Shown here in pieces: positions 1-15,000 of a DNA stretch of 64,000 nucleotides (positions are counted from its first letter, which is position 1; every line of letters begins with the position of its first letter). Under the pieces are notes generated by a model. It was given only the letters and a program-made list of their open reading frames with translations, was not told the origin of the DNA and made no database searches. This DNA comes from Gerris lacustris (lineage: Eukaryota; Arthropoda; Insecta; Hemiptera; Gerridae): positions 7,605,271 through 7,669,270 of the forward strand of contig OX578280.1 in the NCBI GenBank assembly GCA_951217055.1, read 5' to 3'. The position numbers and the translations under genes are program-made.

Positions 1-40
1 TTTTGCACGCAACCTCCTGTACTAAATCTACCATAAGGTA
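1..40 (-). CDS. Tsc2: Possible start of Tsc2 exon 21
   Basis: A TGTGCAG acceptor at 43-41 would open a frame in the right phase ([12 protein letters not shown]) that runs off the left edge without a stop. The acceptor's pyrimidine tract is poor and there is no homology support. Confidence 0.35.
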
Positions 41-3000
41 CTGCACAATTAATTCTTTATTTAAAACAGCAAATGAGACTACAGTCCACAATAGCATTGT
101 TTGGATTAACTTGGCTTACAGGTAGTCGAAATTCCACCAGAAAAATAATGTACCTGTTTCAATTCTGCATCTCTTAAGGCATCTGTCACAAAGGCCATGT
201 TTCAAAGCTTTTAGAGTACAACCACTCGTCGTAACAGTGACCACTTTGTTTCCAACCAGCCAGGTCATACTCTGGCCTTCATTCAACAACGTCTCCGCAG
301 TCCTTTGCCTGAAAAACGCATTAATTATCATACTTGACAAAACATTTTAACATTTACACAAAATATTAATTTAAAGAAAAAAATAGTCTGCCAATTAGTG
401 TGGCACATAGCTTTCTAGCATCTTATTTAGTATACTTTAATGATTTTATGCTTTTACGACTTATTATTGTCAAATAATTCCCCCAAATTTTTAATTCTGT
501 AAAAATTGTTTTGATTTTTTACTTGAATTAAATGATCAAATTAGCAAAGTTTAAAGAGTGGGGTTATCAGCAGGCAACTTTCGACAAACAATCATCATTC
601 ACTGTCAGAGAGAATTGGTTACAAAAATCATCACTATACTGAATAATCTAGTATCCTGAAAATATAAGGATATGAAGAAATGAATAAATCAAGAAGATCT
701 AAATCTTCTTCAGTAATCAACTAAATCAGTATTAACTATTAAGATACCAATTATTACTAATTAACAATTATGAAGTTGTTCAGTGGCGTAGCTAGGACAT
801 TGCCCCCTTCCCCCCCCCCCCCCCCTCCCACCCAGCCAAACCGCCAAAATAAAATTGACGAGCAAAAAAAAAAAAAAACAAAAAAAAGGACTTGCCTTCA
901 GAACTGAATGGGAAAACAAATGGCTGAATAATATTCAAGTGTAAGATTTTATTATCCTCTAAGGGGGCCCCCTTCGACATTGGTTTGGGGGCCCCCTTCG
1001 ACATTGGTTTGGGGGCCCCCTAGCAACACCCCCCTCCCCCCCCCAGAGTTACGCCACTGAAGTCATTGCTATTACATTTAAGAGAGTATGTGAGATAAAC
1101 TTGATTTAGAAACCTTATTTGTAATGTCGAAAAGCATACAAAGTTGTTTTATAGCTAAGTGCTTACATGGCTGCGTTGACTATTCAGAAGTCAGAAGACA
1201 ATTAGCAGTACTTCCTGGAGGTTGTCGAGCTGGTACATTTATATATATTAAAGAAATGTCCTCTGCATGTCCTTTAGTACTTTGTGTGCTTAACGTTCTT
1301 AACCTTAAATCATTTTTTTTTTATCTCTTTTCCCTCATTGGAAGATTTCAAAACTTATTCGGGATCAAAAGTGGGCCATCCACATTTCAATTTTTTTTGT
1401 GATCAATGTATACTTTTTGTTTATTATTTAGTCTTTCATGTATCATACTTGAGGCCTTTTGCTGTTAAGGCAAATGTAAAATTGAAATTTAAAAAAAAAA
1501 ATTGTAAATGAATTATAATATGAATAAATGCAAACCTTTTTGTAATGGGTGAAACGTTAGCAAACGTGTACAAAGCCATAAGATCAAGACACGTTTCAGT
1601 CAGTTCTCTGTGGAAAGAGAGCATGTTTTCATCGTGAGGGGAAGATTTCAACTCCATCCTGGATGGTCTTTCTCTTCTACGACTTCCCTAAACATTTCAA
1701 ATAAAAGTTTTGTTATTTTGTCAGAAAAAAACCCGCATAATTTCACTTTTCACTACGAATTTATATTATTATTGAAATTCATTTAGGTAAGGAATTTTAT
1801 TTAATATTGAATTGAATTTGTATCATGGGATTCCTGGTAAAATGAAGTTCCATATTTAAACTGAATTTGAGACAAGATAATAAATCAATTTGGAATTTAC
1901 CTCTTTAATAGTTGTTAAGTCACAAAGTTCCTTGGGTTGAGCTTGCATAATATTTTGAAGCAGCTGATGTACCCAAGAACAGAACAGTGGATTCATTCTT
2001 TATACAAAAAGGGATTATTATGTTTACCTTACCCAAGTAGATTTACGTCATTTTATAGATCGAATAAGGAGACGAGTTGTTACCAGGAACGCCATGAATT
2101 GCTTCTCCCTTTATAAATTCTTGTTTCCTTTTCATTTTAGCCTTTTCAGTGATAAATTGAGGACATAATGATAGAGGGAGATAAATGTAATTAGAGAGTG
2201 GATAAATATATATAATAAATAAGCTAAACATAGAGAAAGAGAGAAATACATTATAATTATTAAAATAATTGCTAAGGCCTCTACTCTTCATAGCGTAAGC
2301 CAGCGAGTCTGACACTCTGTCACACAAGAAATGTGTGCAACAGGTTATTAGCGCGTAAATGCGGTTTCACCTCCCTTGCCCCACCAAAACTCTAGGCTAC
2401 TGTTTTTTCGGAATTTGAGTTTATAAAGTTTAAATTCTAAGGAAGGGGATCTGAGCTCAGAAGGATTAGGGAAATGAATAAGAATTCATTTAATAAACTT
2501 TGAAGATTTATGGGGGGAAAAAAATGTAAAATCTAATTTTAAGAAGAAGTAATAAAATAGGAGACAGGTATAATAAATCAAAAAGAGATCTTAGGCCAGG
2601 CGAACACTGGAGACAAAACGATTTGCAGACTTTCATGGTTGTGTCTGCCTTCTCACACTTGTGTTGTGTGTATAACAGTCTGCAGACAGAAATTTTCAGG
2701 ACCTTTCCAAGGCTGGAGAACTCTTTTGCCTAGCACCTGTCTTTGCCTCCAGTGTGCACACTCCCATATACTGTACATGCCCTTTAGGTAGCGACAAAAC
2801 TGTGTGCGGGGAAAAAGTCTCCAGTGTGCGCCTGGCCTTAGATGAAAGGTGCTGGGGGCAAAGATTTTCAAGACAATGATGGATTTACAAGTTGATAAAT
2901 TGCAGTGAGAAGATTTACACATAGATTGTACTTATTAAGTTTTGAAACAGTGATGATATATAACCTTCTTGTAAACAAAACCTTGCACAACCTCACCTCT

Positions 3001-6000
3001 TTTGTCATTTTTAACAGCTAATTCTCATATAATTTATCAGGAGGGCACCCTTTTTATTTTCATCAAAGTCTACTTTGATCAAAATAAGTTGGGGACAGTA
3101 TATCTCAACTTAGATGTCCACGTTGACTTTGCTACCCATTTAAACGTAGAAGTAACGTCAAAGTAGAGTCAAAGCTGACATGGTATAGTTCCAAACCAAT
3201 GCGTTTGGTAACCTTTAGTTGATGAATAACAGTGAGAAATTTAAAATCAAACAGAGTACCTTTCAGCTAAGGCTTCAGCTAAGGCTACCTTTCAGCTAAG
3301 GCTCCACAAATCAAGAAGTATTTCTAGCAGAATAATAGAATTCAAAGTGGACATTCACACAAGAGCACTTCTAAGTAATAAACATTTTTTTTTTTTTTCT
3401 TAAAAATGGTATCTCCTAGCCAGTTTGAGAATATACCAGGGAGATGATTAAGGAAAGGAGCTATCACAAAATTGAATCTTTTATTTCCTTTTACACGCCA
3501 CTAATCTAGAATTAAAAGTTATTTGTATCAATAACTTTGTACATACAAACTAACTTTTGACTTTCTAACTCCAACCATGATCTTTTAAAAACCACCATGT
3601 CAAGGTCTTAAGTTGTGGGCCAGATAGTTCATGACATATTTAGGTAGGCCCATAATACAACAAAGTAACCATGGAGCACTTGTTTTGTCTTCAATTAAGG
3701 CACAAGAACATCTTTGTTTTCTCTTTAATTAAGGCACAAGAACATCTTTGTTTTCTCTTTAATTAAGGCACAAGAACATCTTTGTTTTCTCTTTAATTAA
3801 GGCTCAAGAACACCTTCTTTGTTTTCTCTTTAATTAAGTCACAAGAACACCTTTTTTAACCTTTAATTAAGGCACAAGAACACCTTCTTTGTTTTCTATT
3901 CAATTAAGGCACAAGAACACCTTCTTTGTTTTCTCTTTAATTTAGGCACAAGAACACCTTCTTTGTTTTCTATTCTATTAAGGCACAAGAACACCTTCTT
4001 TTTTGCCTCTTTATTTAGGCACAAGAACACCTTCTTTGTTTTCTATTTAATTAAGGCACAAGAACACCTTTATGGTTTTATCCCCTGATCCTTAAAATTA
4101 AAAGAAAGGAATGAAAAATTCTTAACAACCTGTTCAGTAAGACTTGAACTTCTTTTCCTATTAGATGAATCTTCATTAACCATATCTAGTTTCATCGAAG
4201 CTTCCTCTGACGGTGGAAGCAGATTCCCCTTCAAATGCTGTAAACAAAACAAATTCATAAATTAATGAAAAAAAAGAAGTTAAAAACTATTGTTTGCTGT
4301 AAAAATATGAGGCTCAGATGTAATTCCATTATAAATAAACAAAAAAATAATACTCACATTAATAATAAATTTGACGAAATCTCGTCGGAAAGGCAGCCTA
4401 CACTTTAGAAACCAAGCAGCGATGACGTGATGTGCAAGAGATACAGTATAGTGAGTGTATTTAAATAGATTAGTGTATGGCAAGGCAATAGCAAACACAG
4501 ACATATACTGATCTACCACAAAATTTGCAAATACGTTGGGCAATTGAGTTAAAGCTAAAAAAAAACAAATAAATAAAAGAAATTAATAGGTAAATAAAAA
4601 AATAAGAATGCTTAATACTAAAAAATGTAATAACTGTATAAAAGTATTAAATAAATACATAAAAGTATGATGAATTTTGGTAAGTATAATAATTATGATA
4701 AAAGTTATATTTTGGAGGTTGAATTAGAAATAAAAGGTTTAGTTTCAGATTTAATGATTTTATTTATCATACTTTCACACAGGTTTCCTAAGCTTCACCA
4801 GGAATCTGAAAATTACAAAGACGCTAGGTTTTTGTTTGTAACGGCTCTTGTAGCTTTAAATAATTATACATATAGTAGAGTGCTATTGTCATCCAGAAGT
4901 CAAACAACCAGAAAGTCTTACATTTTTTTGACACATAAATTTGGACTGCACTCCGCTATTCTTTTCCTCTTGTCTCTGGAAGAACACTCTTAAAAGGGTC
5001 AGCCTGCTGGCCTTTTTTTATCCACGAACTCATAAACTAAATTCTCATTTCCAAAAATTGGACTTCAGTTTTCAACCAAAAATTGAAAATAATAATTACC
5101 CTAATTAATTAAACTTAGACTTATTAAATTAATTAAAACATTGACTTACTTAATTGGAAAAAAACAATCATGGTCATGATAAGAATCACTTACTTGATAA
5201 GAATTCAAGAATAGGAATAGCAGTGGTAACAGTTGCAGATATTTTGGATAGATTAAGAAGAACTTCAGGTAGAAGTTTGACCATTGCATCTCTCATTTCA
5301 AGAGTACAAAGTGTCAGGGCAAGTACACACAACCCTGCCGACTTTGTAGCCAATCCTAAAAAAGAAAACAAATAAATAAATAACAATAATTATAATACAA
5401 GGAATCAAATGGCTTTAACATTGAATATTGAGATGATAAGTATTAACTGCTGTTGGTGAATGTAGTTCAGAGGTCTCTGGTAGCAGCTTTAAAGCAGGAA
5501 GTCTAGGCTTAATTCTCAATCCGGCAAGGGGCCCCATGCTGGGTGTTCACTCAGCGACACATTATAAATGGATACCTACTTAATGAAGTTGCGTCTATAT
5601 TGTTAGCAATGCCAATTATTCGGTTTATACAGCTGATGGAGTGATATCTTACATATATATAAAGTTGTATAAACCCCCCTTCGGCTGGCTGAAGCCCTCT
5701 AAGGCAGTGGTTCTTAACCTTTTGGTAACCACGGCCCCCTTAAAATCTCCAATTATAATATATATAGTACCTAAATACCTTTCGAGACCCTCTGGGGGGC
5801 CGCGGCCCCCCGGTTAAGAACCACTGCTCTAAGGGACTGCTGTAATTACAGATTATGAAGGGTGGAATAGAAGGGTAGTGGAGTAGAGTGGAGGTGTCAG
5901 CTAACCACCTGACATTCTTCAAAAACCGTCACCCACTCAACAGCTCTTTTACTAGGCATCGCGTGGCTCTATCAAAGAAGCGAGTGTAATGCAATAAATG

Positions 6001-9000
6001 TTAGGTATCAACATGATGAGTTGATAGTTATAGCGGATGATTGTATTAGAGAGCTATGTAGTGGGGGAGAAGGGTGCCTTCCTACATATTCCTTTACTTA
6101 CATGTTCCGGCCATCTTCATTTCAACTATTATAAAATGTATCACTTTGCAACAAAAAAACTTCTGCATGTATCAAGTTGACATTTTACATACCTGTTTCA
6201 ATTGTGCTTTAGACGATGTATATGAAGTTTGATTAATCATTACATTAGAATGTAAGATATCGGTAAAAATGTTGTTTTCTCTATTTTAAATGTTAAGGTC
6301 CGCTTTAATAGTTTTAACGATCTTTATTAATTCATAGCAGTGTCGCTGTTGGTTTTACTAAAAAATGTTATTTGAAAAAAAATATCTGTCTCACCAAATA
6401 GGTGATGATAGAATCTTTTCCCGTAACTGAAATTCCAATTTTACCGAAATACTGTTTAACAGGAACGATCGCAAACCGGTAAAAATAGACGGCCAATTAG
6501 TGTGGCACATAGCTTCCTCGCATCGTATCACATACTTTATCGATTTTATGCTCTTACAAACCATTATTGTCTAATTTATTTAATTGTTTCCCCTGTATTT
6601 TAATGTCAAAATGGTTTTGATTTTTTACATGAATTAAAGTATCAAGGAAAAGTTAAAGAGCGCAGACGGTTCAAATTAATCTGAGGCTAATCAGACAAGT
6701 ACTTTTGAAGATATAGGAGTAAATAAATGTATGTTTGTGCGCATGTGGAAGAGAAACAAATAGGCGCAGAAGGATGGAACTTATATGGGACCAACAATGA
6801 GCTAATTATGACCTACCATACAAATTTCATTAAGATCAGTCGTGTAGTTTTTAAGATATTAAGTTTAAAGGACTCAAAAGCTCATCAAACACTGCAAATC
6901 ATACAACCACAGACCAGACTGGCTCTACTTGCTGACCTCTATGTAACTTTTAAAGTATATGTCTAACTCTTTTACCGTTTGAAAGTTTTTCATGGAAGTA
7001 GAGATGGACATACCGATGGCTTCTCACTCGGTAAACAGTGTACTAGAGTTACTTCTCTTTCTGCTACTCCCTTGGTAATGCCACAACAAGCTTTTAATCA
7101 CAAGAATTTGCCATATATTCTAAATAAGCATAATAGAAGATTTTTCGTTCTTTACAAGTAGCAACTAATTTTCTACTTAACTAATTATTTCTCTTTTACA
7201 CTAACATTTTTTTCTATATATTTATGTAGGAGTAAACTATTACATCTCCACAGTGTAATACATTCTTCGGCTGCCACAGTTTACAGATAGCACAGATACA
7301 AGTGTCATCTAAGTCAGGGCAAGATCAAAAAATGTAAAATGTATGCAACCAATTTTACATGGAGTAACTCACAAAAACAACACTCACGAGAGAAAAAAAT
7401 CAACGTTTTATAAAGATTTAGATGAAAATTACCATATTCAAAACACTTGATAATCCTCTGCTGTAAGGTAGGTTCAAGATGAACGTGGTACGATACTAAA
7501 GAGGCAAGAACAGGGAACACATAGCTGTGAAGATCTGATCTCGTAAATTTAGGAGGAGTGTTCTTGAGTCTGTCCGGTGAAAAAACATTCTTATCAATAA
7601 CCTGAAAAAAAAAGTATATATTATTGAAGATACTTTTTAAAAAAGTATAATTATGTTAACATATTGAGTTTAATAAGGTAGACAGTCTCAAATTTAATTT
7701 GATGGCGTCTTATTAGGGCGGGGATACACTTGAGCATACGCCCTGAATGAGCATGCGTTTCCGTTCGGCCTGCCCTATCCATATCTAAGCAAAACGGGGC
7801 GAACGCACACTCATTCAGGGTGAATTATATGCTCATCCGGGCAAATGCATGCTCATTCGGGGCGAATGCTCAAGTGTACCCCCACCTTTAGAGGTCCCTT
7901 CAAAGCCTTCCTCAAACCAAAAGAAAAAGAAAATATTTTTTATAAAAAACTTTTTTCTAATGTGGAGGCTTATGTCGTACAGGAACTAACTCGTAATATA
8001 TGGGTAATGGATAATTTGATAGCCAGGACCATTCTGAAATAGTTGAAATATTAAACAGTATACTATTAATATGAGGATCAAGTCATAATTGCTCAGAATC
8101 GAGATGATGTTAAGTACATGCTTAGAAAATTATTGGAGGTGTTTGAAGAGGGAGGCCTGGGAAGAGTAGAGAGAAAACTAAATATCTGGTTGTCAGAGGA
8201 AAGTGTAAGGACATTGTACTGGACCAAGGAGTTATTAAAGCAGTTGACAGTTTTAGATACTTAGGATCATTGATTCAACAGTCCAGAGCTTGTGAAGTGG
8301 ATATTGAATCAAGAGTTGTACAAGCAAGGAAAGCAATATGACGGCTTAATGGAGTACTTTGGTCCAGAACTCTTAGAAGAGAAACAAAGAAAGCTATACT
8401 TACATGCATAGTAGAAAGTATCACTATGTAGGGTGCAGAGGTCTGGACATGAAGAGAAAAGCAGAAAGGAAGAGTGCAAGCTGTTGAAATGGATGGGTTA
8501 AGAAGGAGTCTGAGAGTATTGAGGTTGCAGCGTCTAAGAAATGAGGACATCAGGCAACAGATGGAGGCTGAGCAATGACTTGTTGCAAGGATTGAGGACA
8601 GTTCTCTTCGGTGGTATGGACACGTCCAAAAGATGGAAGAAGAAACATGGCCTCATTGAATATTGCATTGGCCACCACCTGGTCGAAGGAAACGAGGACA
8701 TCCAAGAACAACCTGGAGAGGAGGTGTGGCCAGAGCTATGAGAGCCCGCAACTAACAGGATGAAGACTGGTTAGATCGTGTTGCATGGAGGATGGGAATA
8801 GGGTATCTGCTGCTAAGTGGAGAAGCCCTCAAAGATAAGTAAAAAGTAAGAACTATTAAGATTAAATTTATGAAGTTTTAGGTCTTAGGCTAGTGACAAG
8901 CTTCGCCACCATGGTGGTGCTACCCGGAGGTGGTGCCACCCGCCGGGTGGAACTACCCGGTCAACCGTCCCAGGGTCTAGCCGCCACCTGCAGGTGGCGC

Positions 9001-12000
9001 CACCCGGTCAGCCCATTGTTTTCAATAGAGCCTGTCAGACGGTGCCACCCAAGTCCTATCATCTCCTCCGAGTCCAAGTCATCTATCTCCTCCGGGTCCA
9101 TTTCTCAACTGGTCGAAAAAAGCAAAAACTCGGGTGGCGCAAGACAGGTGCCGGAAGCAAGTGGCATCAACCAGGTGGCGCCACCCGGGTGGTGAAGTGT
9201 GTCACTACCCTTACAGTGATGAACAGAGTCAACATCACGATGCACCACACGAGATGCTTCCAAGATGCTTCCAGTAGTGGACTCCAACTTGAAAGTCGGA
9301 CTTCAACTCCTTTGTGGCACGGATTTCACTGAAAAACCAAGTTTTTGGTTATGGCATGAAGAGTTTAGGTGCCGACAACATTGCCCATCCAGTGGTGGGA
9401 GCATCTTCAAGAGACTACATGTTCGCACCACTGGCAGATCTAAAACTTCATATTCAAACCAACCACGAAAGCATACTTAATGGTACAATTTTAAATTTAG
9501 TTTACCATGGCACAAAGAGCATTTGCAATCTGATATACTTCAGAGCCATTTTTGGAGATCAGCAAAGCCTTGTTTCTTAAAAGCTGAGGTAACTCTTGAA
9601 GAACAAGGAGAAGTATTTTCCAGTCTGAAAAAAGTAATAATATTATTAAAATATAGACCAAACAAATTAGACTTTCGCCTTTGATAAATGGATGGAATTC
9701 TGAAAACTGTTTCAATCACTCAAGTAGGCCTTTGATATGAATAATCTGTTTTCTTCCCCAATTTCTAAGTGGAGTTTTAGCCAAAATGGTTGAAAAACCA
9801 TTATGGTCCTATCGCAAGCATTTAATCGAAAAGTAAACTACTACTGAAAATGTTCAGCATTCAATTCTGCGCTGATTGAGTACCAATAATTTTAATTTTC
9901 TTTGAGTGGCCTAGTAAAAGTGCTACGTCAAAAATTCTCATTTTTCACACTTTTGAAAGAAAACTTATTTAATCATATATTAAACGTACAGTATCTATGA
10001 AACTACCAACTTTAGTACAAAACATAAGAAAATTAGAGTTAAAGAGCATCAAATTCAAATTCAGCAAGTCCAATGAAGTCTCACAACTCTAATCTAACTT
10101 ATTTTACATTAGATTTTACAACCCCCTAATCTTATACCCTTTTAGAAACCCTAATCTATGACACGTAGATTTTATTCCCTTCATGATTTCTTCCTTCCTA
10201 TACATGAAAAATATGGGTTTAGCATAATCTATATTATTGATACACAAACTGGATTCTCATACTTCACAATAAAATGTCATCCATTTTTTTTTTTTTTTTT
10301 AAATTGATTGGTTCATAAACCACCTACCGTTAAAATTCTAATACTAAGCCAAAGAAGACTTACATGCACTCTTAATTCTTGAAGCAATTTCAAAAGAGAA
10401 CACACCATTGGTTGACAAATTAATTTTAAAATTTCCAAGTAAAGGTTTTCTGACTCCTTTTTGGAATTGTTGGATTGCAGTCTTGTGTATCAACCTGATT
10501 AAATTTAACGGAAAAATAAATCTGGCAAGCTTTGATCAACATGATATCTTAAAGAGAGATTAGACCAATCTTCAAAACACGAATCCATGAAAATAACTTG
10601 AGAATGGTTGCAACTAAAGACGTGGTCTATACCAGCGTTTCTCAACCTTTTTGACCCGCGACAGAATAAATTTGTTTGAAATCATTCTGCGGCCCAGTGC
10701 CCAATCACCCAAGTGTGTTTTGTGGGTTTAGTATAACCTTACGTTTTCAGTAAACATATGTTTTCTGAGTCACATTTACCTAGGTTCTGTAATAAATGAA
10801 ATTACAGCGAAGCCCAATAAGCAATATAAATATGAATCCTAATCAAAAGTACTCATTACTAAAAACAAAATACGATTATGAAATTTAACATTTACACAAT
10901 CTAAGTTAAAGTAAAAATTAAACACTTAGGCAAAACACTACACAAAAAACAAATACACACCAAAACACTTAAAAGAAAGGTTCAAATAGTTACAAACAAA
11001 ATCTATGAGTATTCATTCTGTGAATTTCTGGATATGGGGTTAAATAAACACACACACGCATAAATTAGAGGGACCCTCTCCACCTCATAGACATAAACTA
11101 TGGCCCACCATTATCATTTTACCAGCTTTTTTTCTAATGTCTCTCACTATCTCCCCACCAACTACAACTTCTTGGCAAGTCGTTTTCAGTGTCAATACAG
11201 ACACCGCAGTCGGAGTATCGCTGTACTTGATTAATTCTAAAAAACTGAAAGGACTAGAATTTGATACTGCCTAGCTCTAGACTGCCGCGCTATTTTATCT
11301 TCCGCTTAAATTCTTATTTTTACTCTTTCGGTTGTCATACAACTACAAACTAACAAAAAAATAATTAATGTTTAAGATTTTTTCTTATATTTATTTTTTT
11401 ACCTGTTTATGCATGCATTTTATTTATTTTTATTTTACTAATTCCTTCGCGACCCAAAAAGAATTTACCACGACCCACTTTTGGGTCTCGACCCAAAGGT
11501 TGAGAATCACTGGTCTATACTACACCAATGTTTTGGCTAGTTTTGAGATGTAGAATCCTAGAAGTATTAATACCATGATGCAGAACTCCCTGTATATTAA
11601 AAAATTGTATTAATAGTAAAACCAACCTAATTCATTCTTGATGGAAGAAACGATAGCTTCAACAGCCATATGAACTGGAAGGATCGGAAGTTTCTCCTTG
11701 TCTTGAGCATTTTGAGCTCCTGATGATGATACAACGTACATACTGTAGCGATTCTTATTCTTCAATCCGATACGGTACCGTTTGTCTGCTCTTAGCTCTA
11801 GCATACACTCCAGCATCTAGAGTGACAAACATTCAACAAATGTAACTCTATAATTAATTAAAAAAAAAAAAAAAAAAAAATTATTAAATAAAGCAAATGC
11901 TACAGATTATAAACTCAATATTGACACTGAGTATGTTTGGAAGGTGTATTTTTTAGAGGAAAGTATAAAAAAAAAATAAATAATAATCACCTTCTTGTAA

Positions 12001-15000
12001 TGTATTACGACTATTACTGCGTTTCCATGAGTTATCAAAACCGTTTTGAAAAACTGTTTTGGTTTCAAACCAAAAGTATTTCCACGAGGAATTTTCAAAA
12101 CAGTTTTCATAATTTTGAAAACTATAAACTCCCAGACTAATTATAGTGAAGTCAGGTTATAATATCTCTGCACACATCTCAATTCTGTTTTCAATTCAAT
12201 ACCTGTTTCCATGCTATTTTTAATAATTATCATATCTCTACTTATCATTACCTACTGCGCATGTCTCAATTCTGTTTTCAATTAAACACGTGTTTCCATG
12301 CTATTTTTTTCAAAACAGTTTCAATACAAAATCAAAAATTTGCTGTTGTGACCTTAAAATCAAAACTTTTAAAATCACCGTATCCATGATTTTTTGAATA
12401 CCAAAACTGTTTTCAAAACTCTTATGGAAACATAATACAAGTATAAAATAATAAAATCCTATTTTTTCATTTTATAGATCATAGCTAATGACAAATTATT
12501 AATACTGTTAATAATAATATGAATAACTTTTATAAACACACCAATTTAAATTTAATGCAAAAAATGAAACTCAGAACTACTCCAAAAATAACAATTATTT
12601 CTAATTTTGACGCCCTTTCTATTTCTAACTGGTTCCTTAATTTTGATTGTACCAGACCAAACGTGCTAAAAAAAACATCCAACGGAAGCTGAAGAGGCAA
12701 TCCCACTTAAAAACTGATTTATTGATGAAATAAAAATAAACAAAAAACACCCAAAAATAAAAAACACCCAGATCGAAATCCTTTAACTAGGCTTGAAATG
12801 CTTAAAGCCAACACCGAAGGGTGGTCACAAGGTGAGACAAGACGATAAAGATAATGTTTATCTAAACAACCCCCTTCCATGACCCCGGTCTCTGTTTAAC
12901 TCTGTGACTTACACCTATCTTCTCGAAAACCGACTCTTTTTGCTTACTTGAACTTGAAATTATCGCTTCCATTTTTTTAAGGATTATAAAGAGTGTATAT
13001 TGTGTACTGAGTTTTAAATACCACGTTGGCACTGCAAGATGTTTACTTGCAGGATATTTACCAACAAGTGTGTTTACCTTCAAGAATGGTTACTTAGAAT
13101 GTTTTACTGCAGGTTTGCTGCACTCAACCAGCAACTACTTATTAGTGCAAGCTTCTGCAGGTTGTCTCATAATAAATTGCTTAGTTTTCTGGTAAAGAGG
13201 AAAAGAGTATAATATGCAACTCTTCTGTCCAAAATTGCCAGTTTACATCATTTTAGCTTCGAGTTGCAACACCGCACACCTGAAGATGCTTCCAGTCAGT
13301 GGAAGCAAAACGACTGACTTCAAATCCTCCATTACAAGGATTTTACCCAGAAAACCATGCAATTTATTACTTATTACTGGTTAAAAGACACATCTATTTC
13401 AAATATACCTCAACAAGACAACACTGTGAGCTTGTTAAAAAGAAATATATCTTATCTACGATTGATACGAAATATAAACATTATATTTCTGTTTAGATGC
13501 ATGGAAAGTAATTCTTTTCGTAGCTGTATTCATTGTGCATGCGCGTTTCATAACCGTGCAATAAGGTGAGGAATTCCTCTTTTCTTCCGCCCTAGGTCGG
13601 AAAAAAGAGGAATTCTTCACCTTAACACACAATTAGCGAGTTTGTTAACATTTAACAAAACAAATTTGCTGTTTGTTTAATTAAAGTAACTGTTTATATC
13701 GAGTTTTTAGTGAAAAACAAATAAGTGATTTAAGTGATTATGACGAAAATGAGGAGAATAATACGCCTCTCGAAATAATTAATTCAATGAATTAATGTCA
13801 TCTTAATCAAAAGAGAAATACGAACTTACATACAGGAAGTTTATTACACTTATTTCTGTATTTATTATTAAAATCCACAATCGTAGATAAAGTACGGTAC
13901 GTAACTCGTGTGAAAACTGCATTTTGCTTTGCTCATGTGGTTTTACTACCCTCGCTGTTGCTCAGGTGCAAACTCCACACTCGTATGCAAAATGCTACTT
14001 TCTGCACTAGACGCGTAATGTACTATTCTATTAATTCTTAAACTAACATTCTCTTAACATAAGTTTTTCTACCTCTAATGAGTTTTTGTGTAAAAAAGAA
14101 AAAAAAAAAAAAAAAAAAAAAAAAAATTACTTTGATATACACATATATAAATAGGTCCACATCAGGGTAAAAAAAAAAAATTTCAACAAGTTATTGTGGC
14201 GACGTTTCTACCTATCCGGTCATTATCGAGCCTTTCTAGTTATGAAGTTATACTCATATCAGTCATAATTTAAACATTTCGTTAGAACTAATTGTTCCAT
14301 TTTTAGACAGTGGTCATTTTGTGATATTATACGTCGGTCATCTATGGCTCCCATTCGTCTTAAACTTGGAGTAATCACAATTACAATATAATGGTAACTA
14401 TTAATTTCATTTGTATGCATATATCACAAAAAAATAACAGTAAAAACAGTAATTATAACATGAATTCATATAATTAATAATATAAAATAAAATTTTTAAC
14501 AATGGTGATTACTCCAAGTTTAAGAAGAATGGGAGTGATAGATGACTGATTTACAGGGTGGTCCAAAAGTCCCCCCCCCCCCTCATAATTTTTGGGGAGT
14601 GATAGATGACCGATTTACAGGGTGGTCGAAAAGTCTCCCCCCCCCCCCTCATAATTTTTGAACGGTTTGAGATAAATTAATGAAACTTAGGGAATCTCTA
14701 CCATGCAAAGGGAAGTTAGTTGGTTGTCATGCAATCGCCCACTTGGGGCAACCATCCACTTTGCCCCCAATCCAATTCAAATTGGAGTATATATTTTTGA
14801 TAGCATATTTGGATTCTACGGTGAAAAATAATAAACTTTTACTTGAATCAATTTTTTCTACCTCCAATATTTTTCCCCCTATAGGGGTGCAAAGATCCGA
14901 AATAGTAAAAAAATAACACTTAGATGGTTAAAAAATCTAAACAGTTAGAAATAAAGTAATGAAACTTAGGGGATTTATACCATGTAAAGGGAAGGGTGTA

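Noticed and set aside
8541..9332. Several 60-112 codon frames on both strands
   Set aside because: They fall in the decayed LINE and in the GGTGGCGCCACCCGG repeat. GC-rich repeats keep frames open without coding meaning.
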